This document shows, one piece after another, positions 15,915-25,481 of a stretch of DNA of 64,000 nt. The position numbers and the translations under genes are program-made. Origin of the DNA: Deltaproteobacteria bacterium (lineage in GTDB: Bacteria > Myxococcota_A > UBA9160 > UBA4427); assembly GCA_029261835.1 (NCBI GenBank), contig JAJDAO010000016.1, positions 46,930 to 110,929 on the forward strand, written 5' to 3'. The notes beneath the pieces were generated by a model. The model was given only the letters and a program-made list of their open reading frames with translations, was not told the origin of the DNA and searched no databases. Each line of letters begins with the position of its first letter. Position 1 is the first letter of the stretch.

Positions 15915-16601
15915 ATGCGGTTCATGACAGTCAATCTGCTGACGGTCGCGCTGCTGATCGCGGGCGCAACAAGCGCCAGTGCATATCGGCTCGACGTAAC
16001 AAGCAGCTACGATGGCATCAGCGTTCTCAGCCCCAGCGACACCGTGACGATCACGCTGGCGTTCGACACGGAGCGTGAGGTGGACCTGGCACAGCTCGGC
16101 TTCGGTGTCATCTACGACACGGGCGTCTTGGCCTACAACCGAGGGGCCTCGTCGACGACTTCCTATCTTCTCTATACGACCGCCAGGAACGCATATTTGA
16201 GGGCGGCTAACTCGTGCGGCGGTGGCTTCGGCAGCCCGAACGCGGGCATGGGGTGTAGCCCCCACCCGACACTCTCCGACCAGATTCAGGTCGATTTCTT
16301 CACGAGCCAGGTCGGATCCAACACCGGCGTTCCGACTGCGACGACGGGTGCCGAGGTTATTGCCACGCTCGTCTTCCACGTCTTTGCTGTGGGTGACGGC
16401 TTTGGCGACATCACCGTCACGATGGACCCGGTCCGCAGCGGTATCCTGCAGCTCGGTTCCATATCGGGCCAGCCCCCGCTGACGATCAATCAGGCCTCGA
16501 ACGCCATGGGCGTGATCACTCCCGAGCCCACCACGGCCCTGCTGGTGGGCATGGGCCTCGTCGGGCTGTGCGGCGTGCGCCTTCGCAAGCGCGCGAGGTA
16601 G
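15915..16601 (+). CDS. PEP-CTERM sorting-domain protein
   Basis: A 228-residue exported protein. It has a signal peptide ending in ASA, a body around VTITLAFDTEREVDL, DTGVLAYNRGASSTTSYLLY and a cysteine pair (SCGGGFGSPNAGMGC), and a C-terminal PEP-CTERM signal: PEPTTALL, a hydrophobic helix and RLRKRAR. Such proteins are cleaved by an exosortase and released or anchored at the outer surface, often with exopolysaccharide. GGAG lies about 8 bases before ATG 15915. It is close to identical in layout to the next gene and to 21319–21987. No exosortase lies in the window. Confidence 0.85.
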   Translation: MRFMTVNLLTVALLIAGATSASAYRLDVTSSYDGISVLSPSDTVTITLAFDTEREVDLAQLGFGVIYDTGVLAYNRGASSTTSYLLYTTARNAYLRAANSCGGGFGSPNAGMGCSPHPTLSDQIQVDFFTSQVGSNTGVPTATTGAEVIATLVFHVFAVGDGFGDITVTMDPVRSGILQLGSISGQPPLTINQASNAMGVITPEPTTALLVGMGLVGLCGVRLRKRAR

Positions 16602-16981
16602 CCAGACCGACAATCAACGCGCAATGATGCTTCACGGCTTGGCCATGCGGTTTGCGGAGCTGAGGTTGGCGGCTCGAACGGGATCGGGTGCCCCGATGCT
16701 CTGCCCGCGGGGTGAGGCAGTCTTGTCCGAGCCGCGCCCGGTGCGGACACTTGCGAATCCCCCCGTCGAGTATGTCGGTCTGTTGGTTTCTGGTTGACAT
16801 CAGAGATTCGAACGCCTCACCCTGTGCTTGGTGAGGTACTGGCATAGCGACGACCCGGGCGGAGGTGCCAGGCGGTTCATGGTCAAGAGTGCAACAGAGC
16901 GCGACATAGGCCGTGACGATCGAATACTCAGGACAGCGCGGTGAGCGGACTGGCGACGTCAACAATCAAGGAGACAGCCGG
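16602..16981. other. Intergenic between two PEP-CTERM paralogues
   Basis: About 380 bases without protein-like frames. It does not carry the repeat block that precedes the first and third PEP-CTERM genes, so the second copy must have a different promoter or read-through. Confidence 0.45.
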
Positions 16982-17653
16982 ATGCGACACTTGACAGCCA
17001 GCCTGCTCGCGATCGCCGTGCTGATCGTCGGCGCAACGAGCGCGAGTGCATGGCGGCTCGACGTGACCAGCAACTACGACGGCGTCAGCGTTCTCAGCCC
17101 CAGCGATACCGTCACGATCACGCTGGCGTTGGACACGGAGCTGGACGTGGGTCTGCTGGGGCTCTTCGTCGGCGTCATCTTCGACACGGGCGTTCTTGCC
17201 TACAACCGGGGGGCGTCGTCGACGGACAACTACCTGCTCTACTCGAACGCCAGGAACGCTTACCTGAGGGCGGCCAACTCCTGCGGTGGGGGCTTTGGCA
17301 GCCCGAACGCGGGCATGGGCTGCAGCCTCCATCCGACAATCCCCGGCCGGGTTCAGGTCGATTTCTTTTCGAGCAAGATCGGATCGAACACCGGCGTCCC
17401 GACTGCGACGGTGGGTGCCGAGTGGCTTGCCAACCTCGTCTTCCATGTGGCTGCCGTGGGTGACGGTTTTGGCGACATCAGTATCAGCGGCTACGTGGAC
17501 CTCGATCACTCCCACCCTCCGTGGCCGGCCCTGACAATCAATCAGGCCCCAAACGCCATGGGCGTGATCACTCCCGAGCCAACCACGGCCCTGCTGCTGG
17601 GTATCGGCCTGCTCGGTCTGTGCGGTGTGAGCCGTCGGAAGAGCGCGAGATAG
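16982..17653 (+). CDS. PEP-CTERM sorting-domain protein, tandem paralogue
   Basis: A 223-residue protein highly similar to the previous gene over its whole length (same ASAWRLDVTS start of mature protein, YNRGASSTDNYLLY, NSCGGGFGSPNAGMGC), ending PEPTTALLLGIGLLGLCGV and SRRKSAR. The start ATG 16982 has AAGGAGAC 6–7 bases upstream. The tandem arrangement and similarity indicate local duplication. The region between the cysteine block and the PEP motif is the main difference (GYVDLDHSHPPW here). Confidence 0.85.
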   Translation: MRHLTASLLAIAVLIVGATSASAWRLDVTSNYDGVSVLSPSDTVTITLALDTELDVGLLGLFVGVIFDTGVLAYNRGASSTDNYLLYSNARNAYLRAANSCGGGFGSPNAGMGCSLHPTIPGRVQVDFFSSKIGSNTGVPTATVGAEWLANLVFHVAAVGDGFGDISISGYVDLDHSHPPWPALTINQAPNAMGVITPEPTTALLLGIGLLGLCGVSRRKSAR

Positions 17654-17828
17654 CCACGTTCCCATCAGAGCGCTGAGCGAGCGCGAGGTCCGAGCACCAC
17701 CGATCAGCGCCCGAGCCTCGCTCGTTGTCCGGACCCCCACGCCCGGGGGCTTGGCCGGTCTGGTCGTCCTTTTGGACGACAGCGGCGAGGAGTTCATCTA
17801 CTTCCAGTTCTGACGATTCTCAGAGCTT

Positions 17829-19137
17829 TCAGTCGACGTAGCCGAGGGCGCGAAGCTGCTCGAGGCGCTCTTCATCGCCTCCTGAATTGGTGCGGGTCAG
17901 CCGAGGGATCGGCGTGACTTCGTAGCTTGCGATTGGCGGCGGCGGCTCGACCGCGAGGAAGGAAGCGATGCTGCCGCTCATGTCCGCGCCGGCGGGCAAG
18001 CCCAGCCACGACAGGATCGTGGGAGTCACGTCGAGTACGCTCGCGCCTTCGACCGCGCTCCCGGGGGCGATGCCGGGTCCGCGCGCGAAGATCACGCCGT
18101 CGAGCGCATCGCCCATGTCGTGCTCTCCGCCAGGAAACCGGGCGGCGCGCCTGAAGCCGTGGTCTGACAGCACAAGGACCAGGTCCCCCTCGCCATAGCG
18201 TTCGAGCAGGCGGCCGATCAACGCATCCGTGTATTGGTAGAAGCTCAGCAGCGCTTCCCGTCCCATCAGCCGCTCTTCGCTCGGCTCCAGGTAGGCGGCG
18301 GGGTAGCTCGACTCGTCGTCGAGGGTGCCGAAGGTGTAGTGCGACACCCGGTCGATGCCCTGAAGCAGGATCATCAGCAAGGCCGGGTTGACCTCGGCCT
18401 CGATCTCGAGGGCCGCAGACACCAGCCCCTGGTCACGGTTCGCCACCCGACTCAACCCCAGGGCGAGCCCGGCCCAGTGCGTGGTGTTGGCCAGCGCCGA
18501 GAACGGCTCCGACATCTCGATCACCGGCCGGTGGTGGCGGTCGTTCGTGGCGCGCGCCGCCCACTCTTCCGGGTAGGCGGTGGGTGCCACGAGCTCGGGA
18601 GGCTCGCGGAGTGTCTCGCCGACGGCCTTCGCGAGGGTCTCCGCCAGCGACCGCTTGCCCGTCACCTCTTCCGGGAACGCGTAGTCGGTGATCATCACGC
18701 CGTCCACGGGCTCGGGGGGGTTAGGTCATCAGCCAGTTGATCACGGCGACCCGCATGCCCTTGGCCGAGAGAATGTTCCACAGGGCGTGGACCTTGCGGT
18801 CGTGGCTGTCGTAGAGGCGCGTCACGCCGCCGCTCGTCTCTCGCCGTGGGAGCACCCAGCCGAGGATGCCGTGGTCGCGCGGGAGCCTGCCAGTGACGAC
18901 GGTCGTCCAGATGCGTGGAGAGAGCAGCGGCTGGAACGAACTCAGCTCGCCGGACGCTCCGCCGCCCGCGATGGCAGCGAGGTGCGGAAGCCGTCCCGCC
19001 GCGATCATCGGCTCGATCACGCGCATGCTCGCACCGTCGATCCCGACAAGCAGAACGCGGCCCCGCTCCTGGCGATGCTCGGAGCAGCCCACGGCCGCAA
19101 GCAGGGCGAAGAGCAGGGAGATTCTCGAGACTGACAT
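17829..19137 (-). pseudogene. Alkaline-phosphatase-family lipoprotein, frameshifted
   Basis: Two adjacent frames make one protein. The first (from ATG 19137, lipobox AAVGC) carries VLLVGIDGASMRVI, the metal- and nucleophile-containing start of the alkaline phosphatase/phosphodiesterase superfamily (D and S here), and LSPRIWTTVVTGR; it stops at TAA near 18726–18724 after INWLMT. The second continues PEPVDGVMITDYAF and has the metal-binding SDHGF and the late GEHDMGD. The family normally reads …YPPEPV(D/N)GVM across this point, which is restored if one A of TAACCCCCCC is removed. The neighbouring run of seven C/G makes a read error or a recent one-base insertion plausible. Otherwise it would be a periplasmic hydrolase. 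Confidence 0.75.
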
Positions 19138-19359
19138 AGGGGCGATAGAATACCCTGTCCGTTCTCGATTTCGGTCCACCCGGGATTGGTGGGCGATCGC
19201 TCCTGTCCTGCCGTTGGTGTGCGGGTGGGTCGACCGATCGAGCCCTCTTCTTGGACATTCCCCCGCTGGCGTCCAGCAGAACGTCCGCTCGAACGGCAGG
19301 CGAGGTCGAAGACTCTCACGACCAGTCGGCTCCAGAGCCCGGCGGCGGTGGGATGGAGA

Positions 19360-19989
19360 TCAATCCTCCTCGACACTCACGTTCATCAGCACGTCGATTC
19401 CCATCTCGACGCCTACAACGAGCACACCGATGATCGCCCCCGATTCGCCGCGCACAGGAACAGAAATCTGAACCGAAAAGGCGCCACTACTTTCATCCCA
19501 TTCCAACGGACCGTAATACGTCTTCTCGGACACGGCGGGAACTTGAAACTTCGCCTCATCCCCTTGCCAATAGTCCGAAGTTGCCGGAACTGCGGCGACG
19601 TTGGCACCCAGCTTGTCCGTCAAGAACATCTCGCTGAAGGCATACTTGTCAGAGGCTTCCATCTTCGCCTTCAGGACAAGTGCGGCCGGGTTCTCTTGCA
19701 GCGATTGTTTGAGTGGAGTGAGTCCGGGGCTCCCTGTCCATTGCTGATCGATACGCAATACCTCGATCAACGAAGTGTCCTTCCGGTTTTGCGCAGAAAC
19801 AGCAGCAACCAAGGTAGGGTTGAGGGCTAGTTCCCTTGCCGATTCCTCGGCGCCAAGAGCAAGTCGCTGTGCCTCTTGGCGCCCGTTGTCGCCTTTGTCT
19901 TCTGCATGAATCGGAGGCAAGGGGCCAAGACCAAGGAGCAATCCAATGAAAGCACTGACGAGGACGAAAGTTGTTCGGTGTCGACACAT
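19360..19989 (-). CDS. Exported cache (PDC-type) sensor-domain protein
   Basis: A 209-residue protein. A signal sequence (FVLVSAFIGLLLGLGPLPPIHA) is followed by a stand-alone cache/PDC ligand-binding fold: LNPTLVAAVSAQN, ASDKYAFSEMFLTDKLGANVAAV, DYWQGDEAKFQV, GPLEWDESSGAFSVQISVPV and GAIIGVLVVGVEM, which are typical elements of extracytoplasmic sensors. There is no kinase, HAMP or other output domain, so it probably acts as a periplasmic ligand binder or partner. GGAGGAG lies 8 bases before ATG 19989, which I prefer to GTG 19998. Confidence 0.7.
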   Translation of the reverse strand: MCRHRTTFVLVSAFIGLLLGLGPLPPIHAEDKGDNGRQEAQRLALGAEESARELALNPTLVAAVSAQNRKDTSLIEVLRIDQQWTGSPGLTPLKQSLQENPAALVLKAKMEASDKYAFSEMFLTDKLGANVAAVPATSDYWQGDEAKFQVPAVSEKTYYGPLEWDESSGAFSVQISVPVRGESGAIIGVLVVGVEMGIDVLMNVSVEED

Positions 19990-20277
19990 TGGATGCACTC
20001 CTCCATATCATGATGACAGCAAATCTCCCCCGGCGCTTCTTTGCCACGTCCAGCTCGCACCCGTGGAGACACCGGACGGCACGGGACTCTCGGCTGTCGG
20101 GCCTCCGACCAGTAGAGCACTCCTCAGGGAGGGGTAAACCTGGGAGTGCCCTTGAGGTCAACTCCCGTCTCATAGCTTCGGGATTCTCACGGCACCCCCG
20201 ATAGGCCATCCAGGAAAGAGCCAGGAGCAAATGCTCAAGTCTGGACTCTCATGGGGAGCTGGGCCTTCGTGCCGCTG

Positions 20278-20964
20278 CTACTCGAACAGTTTCCACCCGT
20301 GAGTCCGCATGCAGTCGACCACTCTCTGATCCGTGCGAGCGCCAGCAATTGTCGCATCGAAGGTGGACCGCCCGATCCGTGCGTTCATGTCGGCACACTC
20401 GCGTATGGCTTTGCGACGACTTACCGAATCCGGGGTGGCGACGAAGATGAGAGGATCGAGATGGATCGGATCGAAGACCCAGATCTCGTTTCGCTGGGAC
20501 TGGAACCGGTCCCAGCAAGTGCGCACCTGGGCGGGAGTAGACGACTGCCTGCTGCAATCCCTGAGAATCTCTCCTACCTCGGCTAGACGGAGCCCAAGTC
20601 GGTTGAATTCGAGACGGGAGTTCGCGACACACGCAGGGCCCGCCGGCAGTGCCAGTATCTCGGCGCGTCTTTCCGCAACGCGAACGCGATCACTCCACTG
20701 CTTTGAACCCGGACCGCGGGCCCCACAAATGGATCGGACACGCGAATTTTCGTCGAACTCGACGCGAACTAGCAACGACTCCATGCCGGGCACGATGAGG
20801 TCAGCAAGGCGTGCCGAGCGATCCATGACCTCCGGTTCGGATCGGCACTCGGCTGTGGCCTCCGGAAGCGCCGCATCGCCGTCTGGACAGTACGGGATAG
20901 CGTCTGGCGTCGCGCAGGCAATCGCGAGGAGGCTCAGCGCTGCAACACACACGGATCGACGCAT
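20278..20964 (-). CDS. Lipoprotein
   Basis: A 228-residue protein with lipobox LLAIAC (lipidated Cys about 17). Six further cysteines in the mature part, regularly spaced, could form disulfides. A short strand LLVRVEFDENSRVRSICG recalls the TonB-like domain of the lipoprotein at 15242–15610, and both genes are divergent from a PEP-CTERM gene across copies of one repeat block; homology beyond that is not clear. Outer-membrane or periplasmic; function unknown. Confidence 0.55.
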   Translation of the reverse strand: MRRSVCVAALSLLAIACATPDAIPYCPDGDAALPEATAECRSEPEVMDRSARLADLIVPGMESLLVRVEFDENSRVRSICGARGPGSKQWSDRVRVAERRAEILALPAGPACVANSRLEFNRLGLRLAEVGEILRDCSRQSSTPAQVRTCWDRFQSQRNEIWVFDPIHLDPLIFVATPDSVSRRKAIRECADMNARIGRSTFDATIAGARTDQRVVDCMRTHGWKLFE

Positions 20965-21009
20965 TGGCTTCGTCCGTCCAACTCACATCCAACCACCACG
21001 CCCCCAGCG

Positions 21010-21269
21010 GCCGCGGCTGCGCAACACCCTGTAGGGTCTGTGCCTCGATGTCCAGGAGCGTAGCAGTACCGGATGCATCCGGGCACACGGCGCGAAGCCT
21101 GCAGATCTGACACGGTTCGGAGCAGGGTCTCACTATTCATGTCGGGCTCGGCGGATTGTCTGCTACGTTTGGCTCGGCGAGGCCACTTCCTCGTTGGGAG
21201 CCCCGGCTCGTTACTCGATTCATTCTGCGGTCGTTTGCTGCGGCGCCCGGGTTTGGCCGGACCTGGCGG
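21010..21269. repeat. Upstream repeat block, copy 2
   Basis: Matches 15632–15895 in order and orientation, including GCAACACCCTG.AGGGTCTG, TCGATGTCCAG, ATCTGACACGG, GCAGGGTCTCACTATTCATG and GGCGAGGCCACTTCCTCG. It separates the lipoprotein gene (minus) from the third PEP-CTERM gene (plus), just as copy 1 does. Confidence 0.7.
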
Positions 21270-21318
21270 TGATGGGGCAGCGAGGATCGAGCCCTAGGGA
21301 GAAACAGCGGGGGTGACC

Positions 21319-21987
21319 ATGCGGTTTGTCGCTATCGAGCTTCTGGTGATGGCATCGATGCTGTTGCCCGCCGCAGGTGCCAGCGCATACGCGATTCGGA
21401 TGAGTACGAGCTATGTCGCGGGTACCCCTCTTCAAGTCGGTGACAGCGTGACGATTGCGGTGGAGTTCGACACGCAGGGGCCAGCCGACATTCTCATGAT
21501 GTCGCTGGGTGTGTTCTTCGACACGGGTGTCCTCGCCCACAACAGGGGGGCTTCGGCGACCGTCCCGTACCTTCTCTACTCCGGAGGAAGGAGCGGCGGA
21601 TACCTCTACTCGCTGCAGTGCGATGGCTTCGTGGACCTGGACGGCACATGCCAGCCGATTGCCGTCCCCTGGCCCCACGCGAATATTTCGTTTCTGTCGA
21701 GTCACCTTCCATCCCAGGTACCGATCACGACCGCGACCGCCGGTTTCGAGTTGCTCGCGACTCTTGTCTTCAACGTCGTTGCACCCGGTGACGGCATTGG
21801 CGAGGTCAACCTCGGCTGGGGCGATCCCAATTTCTTGCTGGACGGGAGCGGGACGGACATAGCCGGATCAGTCTTGTTGGGACCCGGTATCGACATTCTT
21901 GTGGCCCCCGAGCCTGCCACCGCTCTTCTGCTGGCTCTTGGCTTACTCGGGCTGTGTGGTGGGAGCCATCGCAGGCACACGAGATAG
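21319..21987 (+). CDS. PEP-CTERM sorting-domain protein, third paralogue
   Basis: A 222-residue exported protein, a more divergent relative of the genes at 15915 and 16982: shared FDTGVLAHNRGASATVPYLLY and LVFNVVAPGDGIG, with PEPATALLLALGLLGLCGG and SHRRHTR as the sorting signal. I use ATG 21319, two codons after a GTG; a G-rich GGGGGTG lies just upstream. Preceded by a repeat copy shared with the first paralogue, so duplication of the whole divergent lipoprotein/PEP-CTERM unit is likely. Confidence 0.8.
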   Translation: MRFVAIELLVMASMLLPAAGASAYAIRMSTSYVAGTPLQVGDSVTIAVEFDTQGPADILMMSLGVFFDTGVLAHNRGASATVPYLLYSGGRSGGYLYSLQCDGFVDLDGTCQPIAVPWPHANISFLSSHLPSQVPITTATAGFELLATLVFNVVAPGDGIGEVNLGWGDPNFLLDGSGTDIAGSVLLGPGIDILVAPEPATALLLALGLLGLCGGSHRRHTR

Positions 21988-22163
21988 CCTCTAGTGATGT
22001 CGGCAATGCGGGAGCAAGCCGGCCGCGGTTCTCGGCAGTCAACATGACTTCGATCCCCCGATGGTGCCGCCCGCGTGCAACTCGCCCGGAGGAGCTTGTT
22101 CGCCACGCCGGTTCCGAAAAGGCGTCGGGGCTCTCACCTAGATGGGGGAAACCGCCTAGAAGG

Positions 22164-24500
22164 TCACCGATGCGATGCGGCTCGCAGGGGGATGCGTTTG
22201 CCCTGGCGGACTTCGGCGTCCGACATCCGCGCGGAGAACTCCTCGTTGCCGATCCAGACCCGATAGGGGCCATCCGGCTTCGTGGGCTCGCGGGTCTCGG
22301 TTGCGTAGGGGAGGCGGAGGCGAGCCAGTCCGTTGTCGCCCGCGCTCGTCGCGGCCGTGTAGGTGAAGCGTCGACGCGTCGAGGTGAGGAGGGCGAGCTG
22401 CGCGCGCATCGGGGTGCCCGGCTCGGCCCTGGACTCGATGACCGCGCCCTCCACGATCTCGAATAGCTTGTACGGAATCACGCCAGGTGGCACCTGGTCT
22501 GGCGGGAACGATGTCCAGAGCGGGTCGGCGCCCTCCGGCCCCTCGATGATGAGCCGCATACGCGAGGCGCGGGTCTCCCCGCGCGAGCCGTCGTGTCGGT
22601 GAAGCAGGTGGTCGAAGCGGCCGGGCTTCAGCAGCCGATGGTCGTGCGTCATCACGTAGCGCACGCCGAGGTCGCGGATCGCTGCGAGTGCCTGTTGCTC
22701 GGACGTGGCACGGAAGAAACGCACCACCGAGATGTACTTGTCGCGATCGAGATAAGGGCCGAAGTTGTTCGCCGGTGTGGGTCGGCGCCCCACGTACGCC
22801 ATCGCGTGGCCCTGGCTCGGATTGACGAGAATCCCGTACTCGGGCGTCTGCTCCGGGTCGAAGAAGCCGGACGTCTCCGGAGTCGTGCGACGGACCATTT
22901 GCAGGAAGTGGGTGAGGGCGTGGGCCGGAGTCGCGAAGCCCGAGGATGGAGTCTGGGGGCTTGCGAATAGCGCCGCCGTCGCCGCGGGCACGTAGGGAAG
23001 GTAGGCCGCCCTTGCTCCAGGCAGGATCAGTACGACACCAATCAGAAGAGCGAGCGCGCTTGCCGCGAGCCTCGGCATGGTGCGCTCGAGGGTGCTCGCG
23101 ACCACGGCGAGAATCAGAGCGAACCCAATTGCGGCGAGGGGCGCAAAGTCACTTCCGTATCGTCTCTGCAGGATGGCGAGAGTCGCCAGCACGAGGGTCC
23201 AGCCGGCGAGGCAGAGCATCGGCACGCGGGCCGCTGGCTGGCGCGCACGCCAGAGAGCGGCGATGCCCGCCCAGGGAATGAGCCAGGCGAGGTAGCCGTA
23301 ACGCTCGTGGGCGGGTGACACGAGACCGGCAAGATCGGCGGCCGCCCAGTCGACGAGGGGCCTCTGCTCGGAGTTGCCCGTGGCCCACAGGTCCGCTCCG
23401 CCCATGAAGGCAAGGGCGGTCTCCACGGAGGAGGAGACCGACGGGATCGAGAGAAACAACCCCAGGCCCGCGGTCGTCACGATGAAGATGCGGACGAGTC
23501 GCTCGGCCGTAGCCCGCGATGGCCGCCACGCTTCGCCGGCGCCGAGTGCCCCCGCGACGAGGCCCACGCCGCACAGTGCGACCACGTGAAGCCATGACAG
23601 GCTCGTGGACGCGAAGGGTCCTCCGATCGGCGTTCCCGACACCGCGACCCAGGGCGCGATCAGCACAGCGGCCGTTGTGGCAGTCGTCGCCTGCGCCATG
23701 AGGCGCCTTCGGTCTCCTGTCAGAGCCCCGGCCAGTAGGAGCACCCCTTCTCCCAGGCCGATGTAGAGCAGGCTGCCGCTCCAGGTGAGTGCCAAGGCCG
23801 CGGTGGCAAGGGCGCGTGCCGTGGACGTCGCCACGATGCGGCCTCCCGTGAGCCCCGGAGAAGTCGCTCGAAGCGTGAGCAGCACCAGAATCGAGACCAG
23901 CAGCGCCACCGCAGCGTGATGGTCGGGGTTGCCGAGCGACGATCGCAGGATACTGACTGGAAGCAGTGCGAAGATCGTCGCTGCGCCCAGGCCCACACCG
24001 CGCCCGCCCGCTATCCGGCCGGCCGCGTAGACGGGGAAGACCGTCAGCGCGGACAGCACCGGGCCGACCCAGGCGGCCACGTGCTCGAGAGAGCCGCACG
24101 AGCGGTCGAAGGCACGGGCAATGGCGCCCAGGAGCCAGTCGTAGAGTGGCGGCATGGGGACGGGTGCCCCGGTCGGGTAGGCGAGGTAGGGGTCCCAGTA
24201 GAGGACGGCGGGAAAGTTCGCGCAGCTGAAGAGGGCTCGTCGGGCGTGCTGCGACCCATCCACGACGTTGATCTGAACGTGGCCGTCCGGAAGGAACACC
24301 TCGAAGAAGAAGAGGGATCGCACCGCCAGCGCGAGCAACGCGATCAGAACCGTCAGGAGACCGACAGCGGCAAGACACCGCCCCTCGGGCGAGAGCTTCA
24401 CGAAGGTGAGGGTAACAGAGCGCGGTATGGGCGCTAAGCCCGTGCGGCCGGGCGCCCATCGGAGAGAAGTGCCCGACGGGTCACCCGCCCACCCTCGCAC
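22164..24500 (-). CDS. STT3/PglB-type oligosaccharyltransferase
   Basis: A 778-residue polytopic membrane protein, length as for bacterial and archaeal STT3/PglB. The first external loop reads VDGSQHARRALF … LYWDPYLAYPTG, the family's Asp-containing metal-binding site; a second (LGNPDHHAAV) fits the EL1/EL2 D-x-D region. About 10–12 hydrophobic segments follow, then a soluble C-terminal domain with PEYGILVNPSQGHAMAYVG and RRPTPANNFGPYL, matching the WWDYG-to-ANPFG region, though the WWD is replaced by PEY. It would transfer a lipid-linked glycan to asparagine in exported proteins. GTG 24500 has AGAGG 6 bases upstream. No glycan assembly genes surround it. Confidence 0.75.
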   Translation of the reverse strand: MRGWAGDPSGTSLRWAPGRTGLAPIPRSVTLTFVKLSPEGRCLAAVGLLTVLIALLALAVRSLFFFEVFLPDGHVQINVVDGSQHARRALFSCANFPAVLYWDPYLAYPTGAPVPMPPLYDWLLGAIARAFDRSCGSLEHVAAWVGPVLSALTVFPVYAAGRIAGGRGVGLGAATIFALLPVSILRSSLGNPDHHAAVALLVSILVLLTLRATSPGLTGGRIVATSTARALATAALALTWSGSLLYIGLGEGVLLLAGALTGDRRRLMAQATTATTAAVLIAPWVAVSGTPIGGPFASTSLSWLHVVALCGVGLVAGALGAGEAWRPSRATAERLVRIFIVTTAGLGLFLSIPSVSSSVETALAFMGGADLWATGNSEQRPLVDWAAADLAGLVSPAHERYGYLAWLIPWAGIAALWRARQPAARVPMLCLAGWTLVLATLAILQRRYGSDFAPLAAIGFALILAVVASTLERTMPRLAASALALLIGVVLILPGARAAYLPYVPAATAALFASPQTPSSGFATPAHALTHFLQMVRRTTPETSGFFDPEQTPEYGILVNPSQGHAMAYVGRRPTPANNFGPYLDRDKYISVVRFFRATSEQQALAAIRDLGVRYVMTHDHRLLKPGRFDHLLHRHDGSRGETRASRMRLIIEGPEGADPLWTSFPPDQVPPGVIPYKLFEIVEGAVIESRAEPGTPMRAQLALLTSTRRRFTYTAATSAGDNGLARLRLPYATETREPTKPDGPYRVWIGNEEFSARMSDAEVRQGKRIPLRAASHR

Positions 24501-24660
24501 GCTTGCCTCTGAAGAATGATCCGAACAGAGCGGCTGCGAGGGCGAATAGGGATGTCATTGGGAAACTCTAGCGGAAAGATCAGAGCCCAGTGAACTCGGC
24601 CCGTGCCGAGTTCTGGCCGACAACAGGTAGAGCCGCCCCGGAAACCTGGCCCAATCAAGA

Positions 24661-24843
24661 GGTGCCGTTGGGATCACTTGTTCCAACTGTCACACTCCTC
24701 GCCCAACCGGTGTCTCAGCTATGGAAACCAGGCGTCTCGCGGGTTGTGGCGCCCAAGCGAGACGAGCATGCACGGCCCCCTGAGCAAGCTACACGACGGC
24801 GATAGTGCCGACCAGAAGCTTGATCGGCCAAAGGAGAAGAGAA
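24661..24843 (+). repeat. Duplicated ECF promoter and gene start, decayed copy
   Basis: This stretch matches 25388–25520: promoter, untranslated leader and first codons of the ECF sigma gene (an ATG at 24768 followed by CACGG, the same as the real ATG 25482). The frame here soon diverges, so only the promoter and leader remain, now placed before the SnoaL gene. Confidence 0.75.
24688..24714 (+). promoter_or_regulatory. ECF-type promoter upstream of SnoaL gene
   Basis: TGTCACA (24688–24694), a 16-base spacer, then TGTC (24711–24714). This resembles the ECF41-type promoter pattern (TGTCACA, 16 bases, CGTC) and is a copy of the one before the sigma gene itself. Confidence 0.6.
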
Positions 24844-25305
24844 ATGCTGACGAAACGCTTTGCGGCGTACGCACAAGCCTTCGAGCGCGCGTATGAGTCG
24901 CGTGACTGGTCCCTGCTGCGAGACTTCCTCACCGAGGACGCGAGCTACGAGGTCCTCGGCCCCGAACGCCTGCGATCGGAGTCGCGGGGCAGAAAGCAGG
25001 TGCTCGAGTTCCTCGAATGGGTCACCGATGCCTTCGACCGGAAGTGCGAAGAACGCAAGACCGTCATGTTCGACCCGCTGGTGGAGATCGATGGCCGGAT
25101 CGAGCTCCACGCCGCGGCGATCTACCGCCTTCCGAGTGGCACGCACTGCCACTCGCACCTCTACGAGACCGCGACATTCGAGGGAGACCGGATCCGGCGG
25201 CTCGTGGACGAGCTGAGTCCCGGGGCGTGCCATGAGATTCTGCTCGCCCTCGACGCGTATCCGGAGCTCTTTCCGCGCTCGCTCAACGGACCCGCGGCCA
25301 GCTGA
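24844..25305 (+). CDS. SnoaL/NTF2-like protein
   Basis: A 153-residue small protein of the NTF2-like/SnoaL fold: FAAYAQAFERAYESRDWSLL at the start (helix), ASYEVLG, FDPLVEIDGRIELHAAAIY and RIRRLVDELSP as the cone-forming strands. AAGGAGAAG lies about 6 bases before ATG 24844. Such proteins often bind small ligands or act as regulatory partners of ECF41-type sigma factors; it sits behind a copied ECF promoter and next to the sigma gene, so regulation by that sigma is likely. No catalytic residues are evident. Confidence 0.65.
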   Translation: MLTKRFAAYAQAFERAYESRDWSLLRDFLTEDASYEVLGPERLRSESRGRKQVLEFLEWVTDAFDRKCEERKTVMFDPLVEIDGRIELHAAAIYRLPSGTHCHSHLYETATFEGDRIRRLVDELSPGACHEILLALDAYPELFPRSLNGPAAS

Positions 25306-25400
25306 GATTACGCCAAGTGGCTCGTTCGCCGTGCGCCCAGGGGCAAATACCTCCACGAGCGTATCGCCGGCCTCGCGGCGTTGGGATTGCTCGGCCCAAC

Positions 25401-25427
25401 TGTCACACTCCTTGGCCAAACGGTGTC
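25401..25427 (+). promoter_or_regulatory. ECF-type promoter of the sigma gene
   Basis: TGTCACA (25401–25407), 16 bases, TGTC (25424–25427), then TAACG. Together with the copy at 24688 it suggests that the sigma factor drives its own gene and the first SnoaL gene. Confidence 0.6.
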
Positions 25428-25481
25428 TAACGTATAGAGACCAGGCGCCTCGTGGAGTTGTGGCGCCCAAGCGAGACGAGC

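Noticed and set aside
23149-24459. Second 436-codon frame on the minus strand inside the STT3 gene
   Set aside because: Arg/Pro-rich and without hydrophobic helices; the overlapping frame has clear membrane segments and family motifs.
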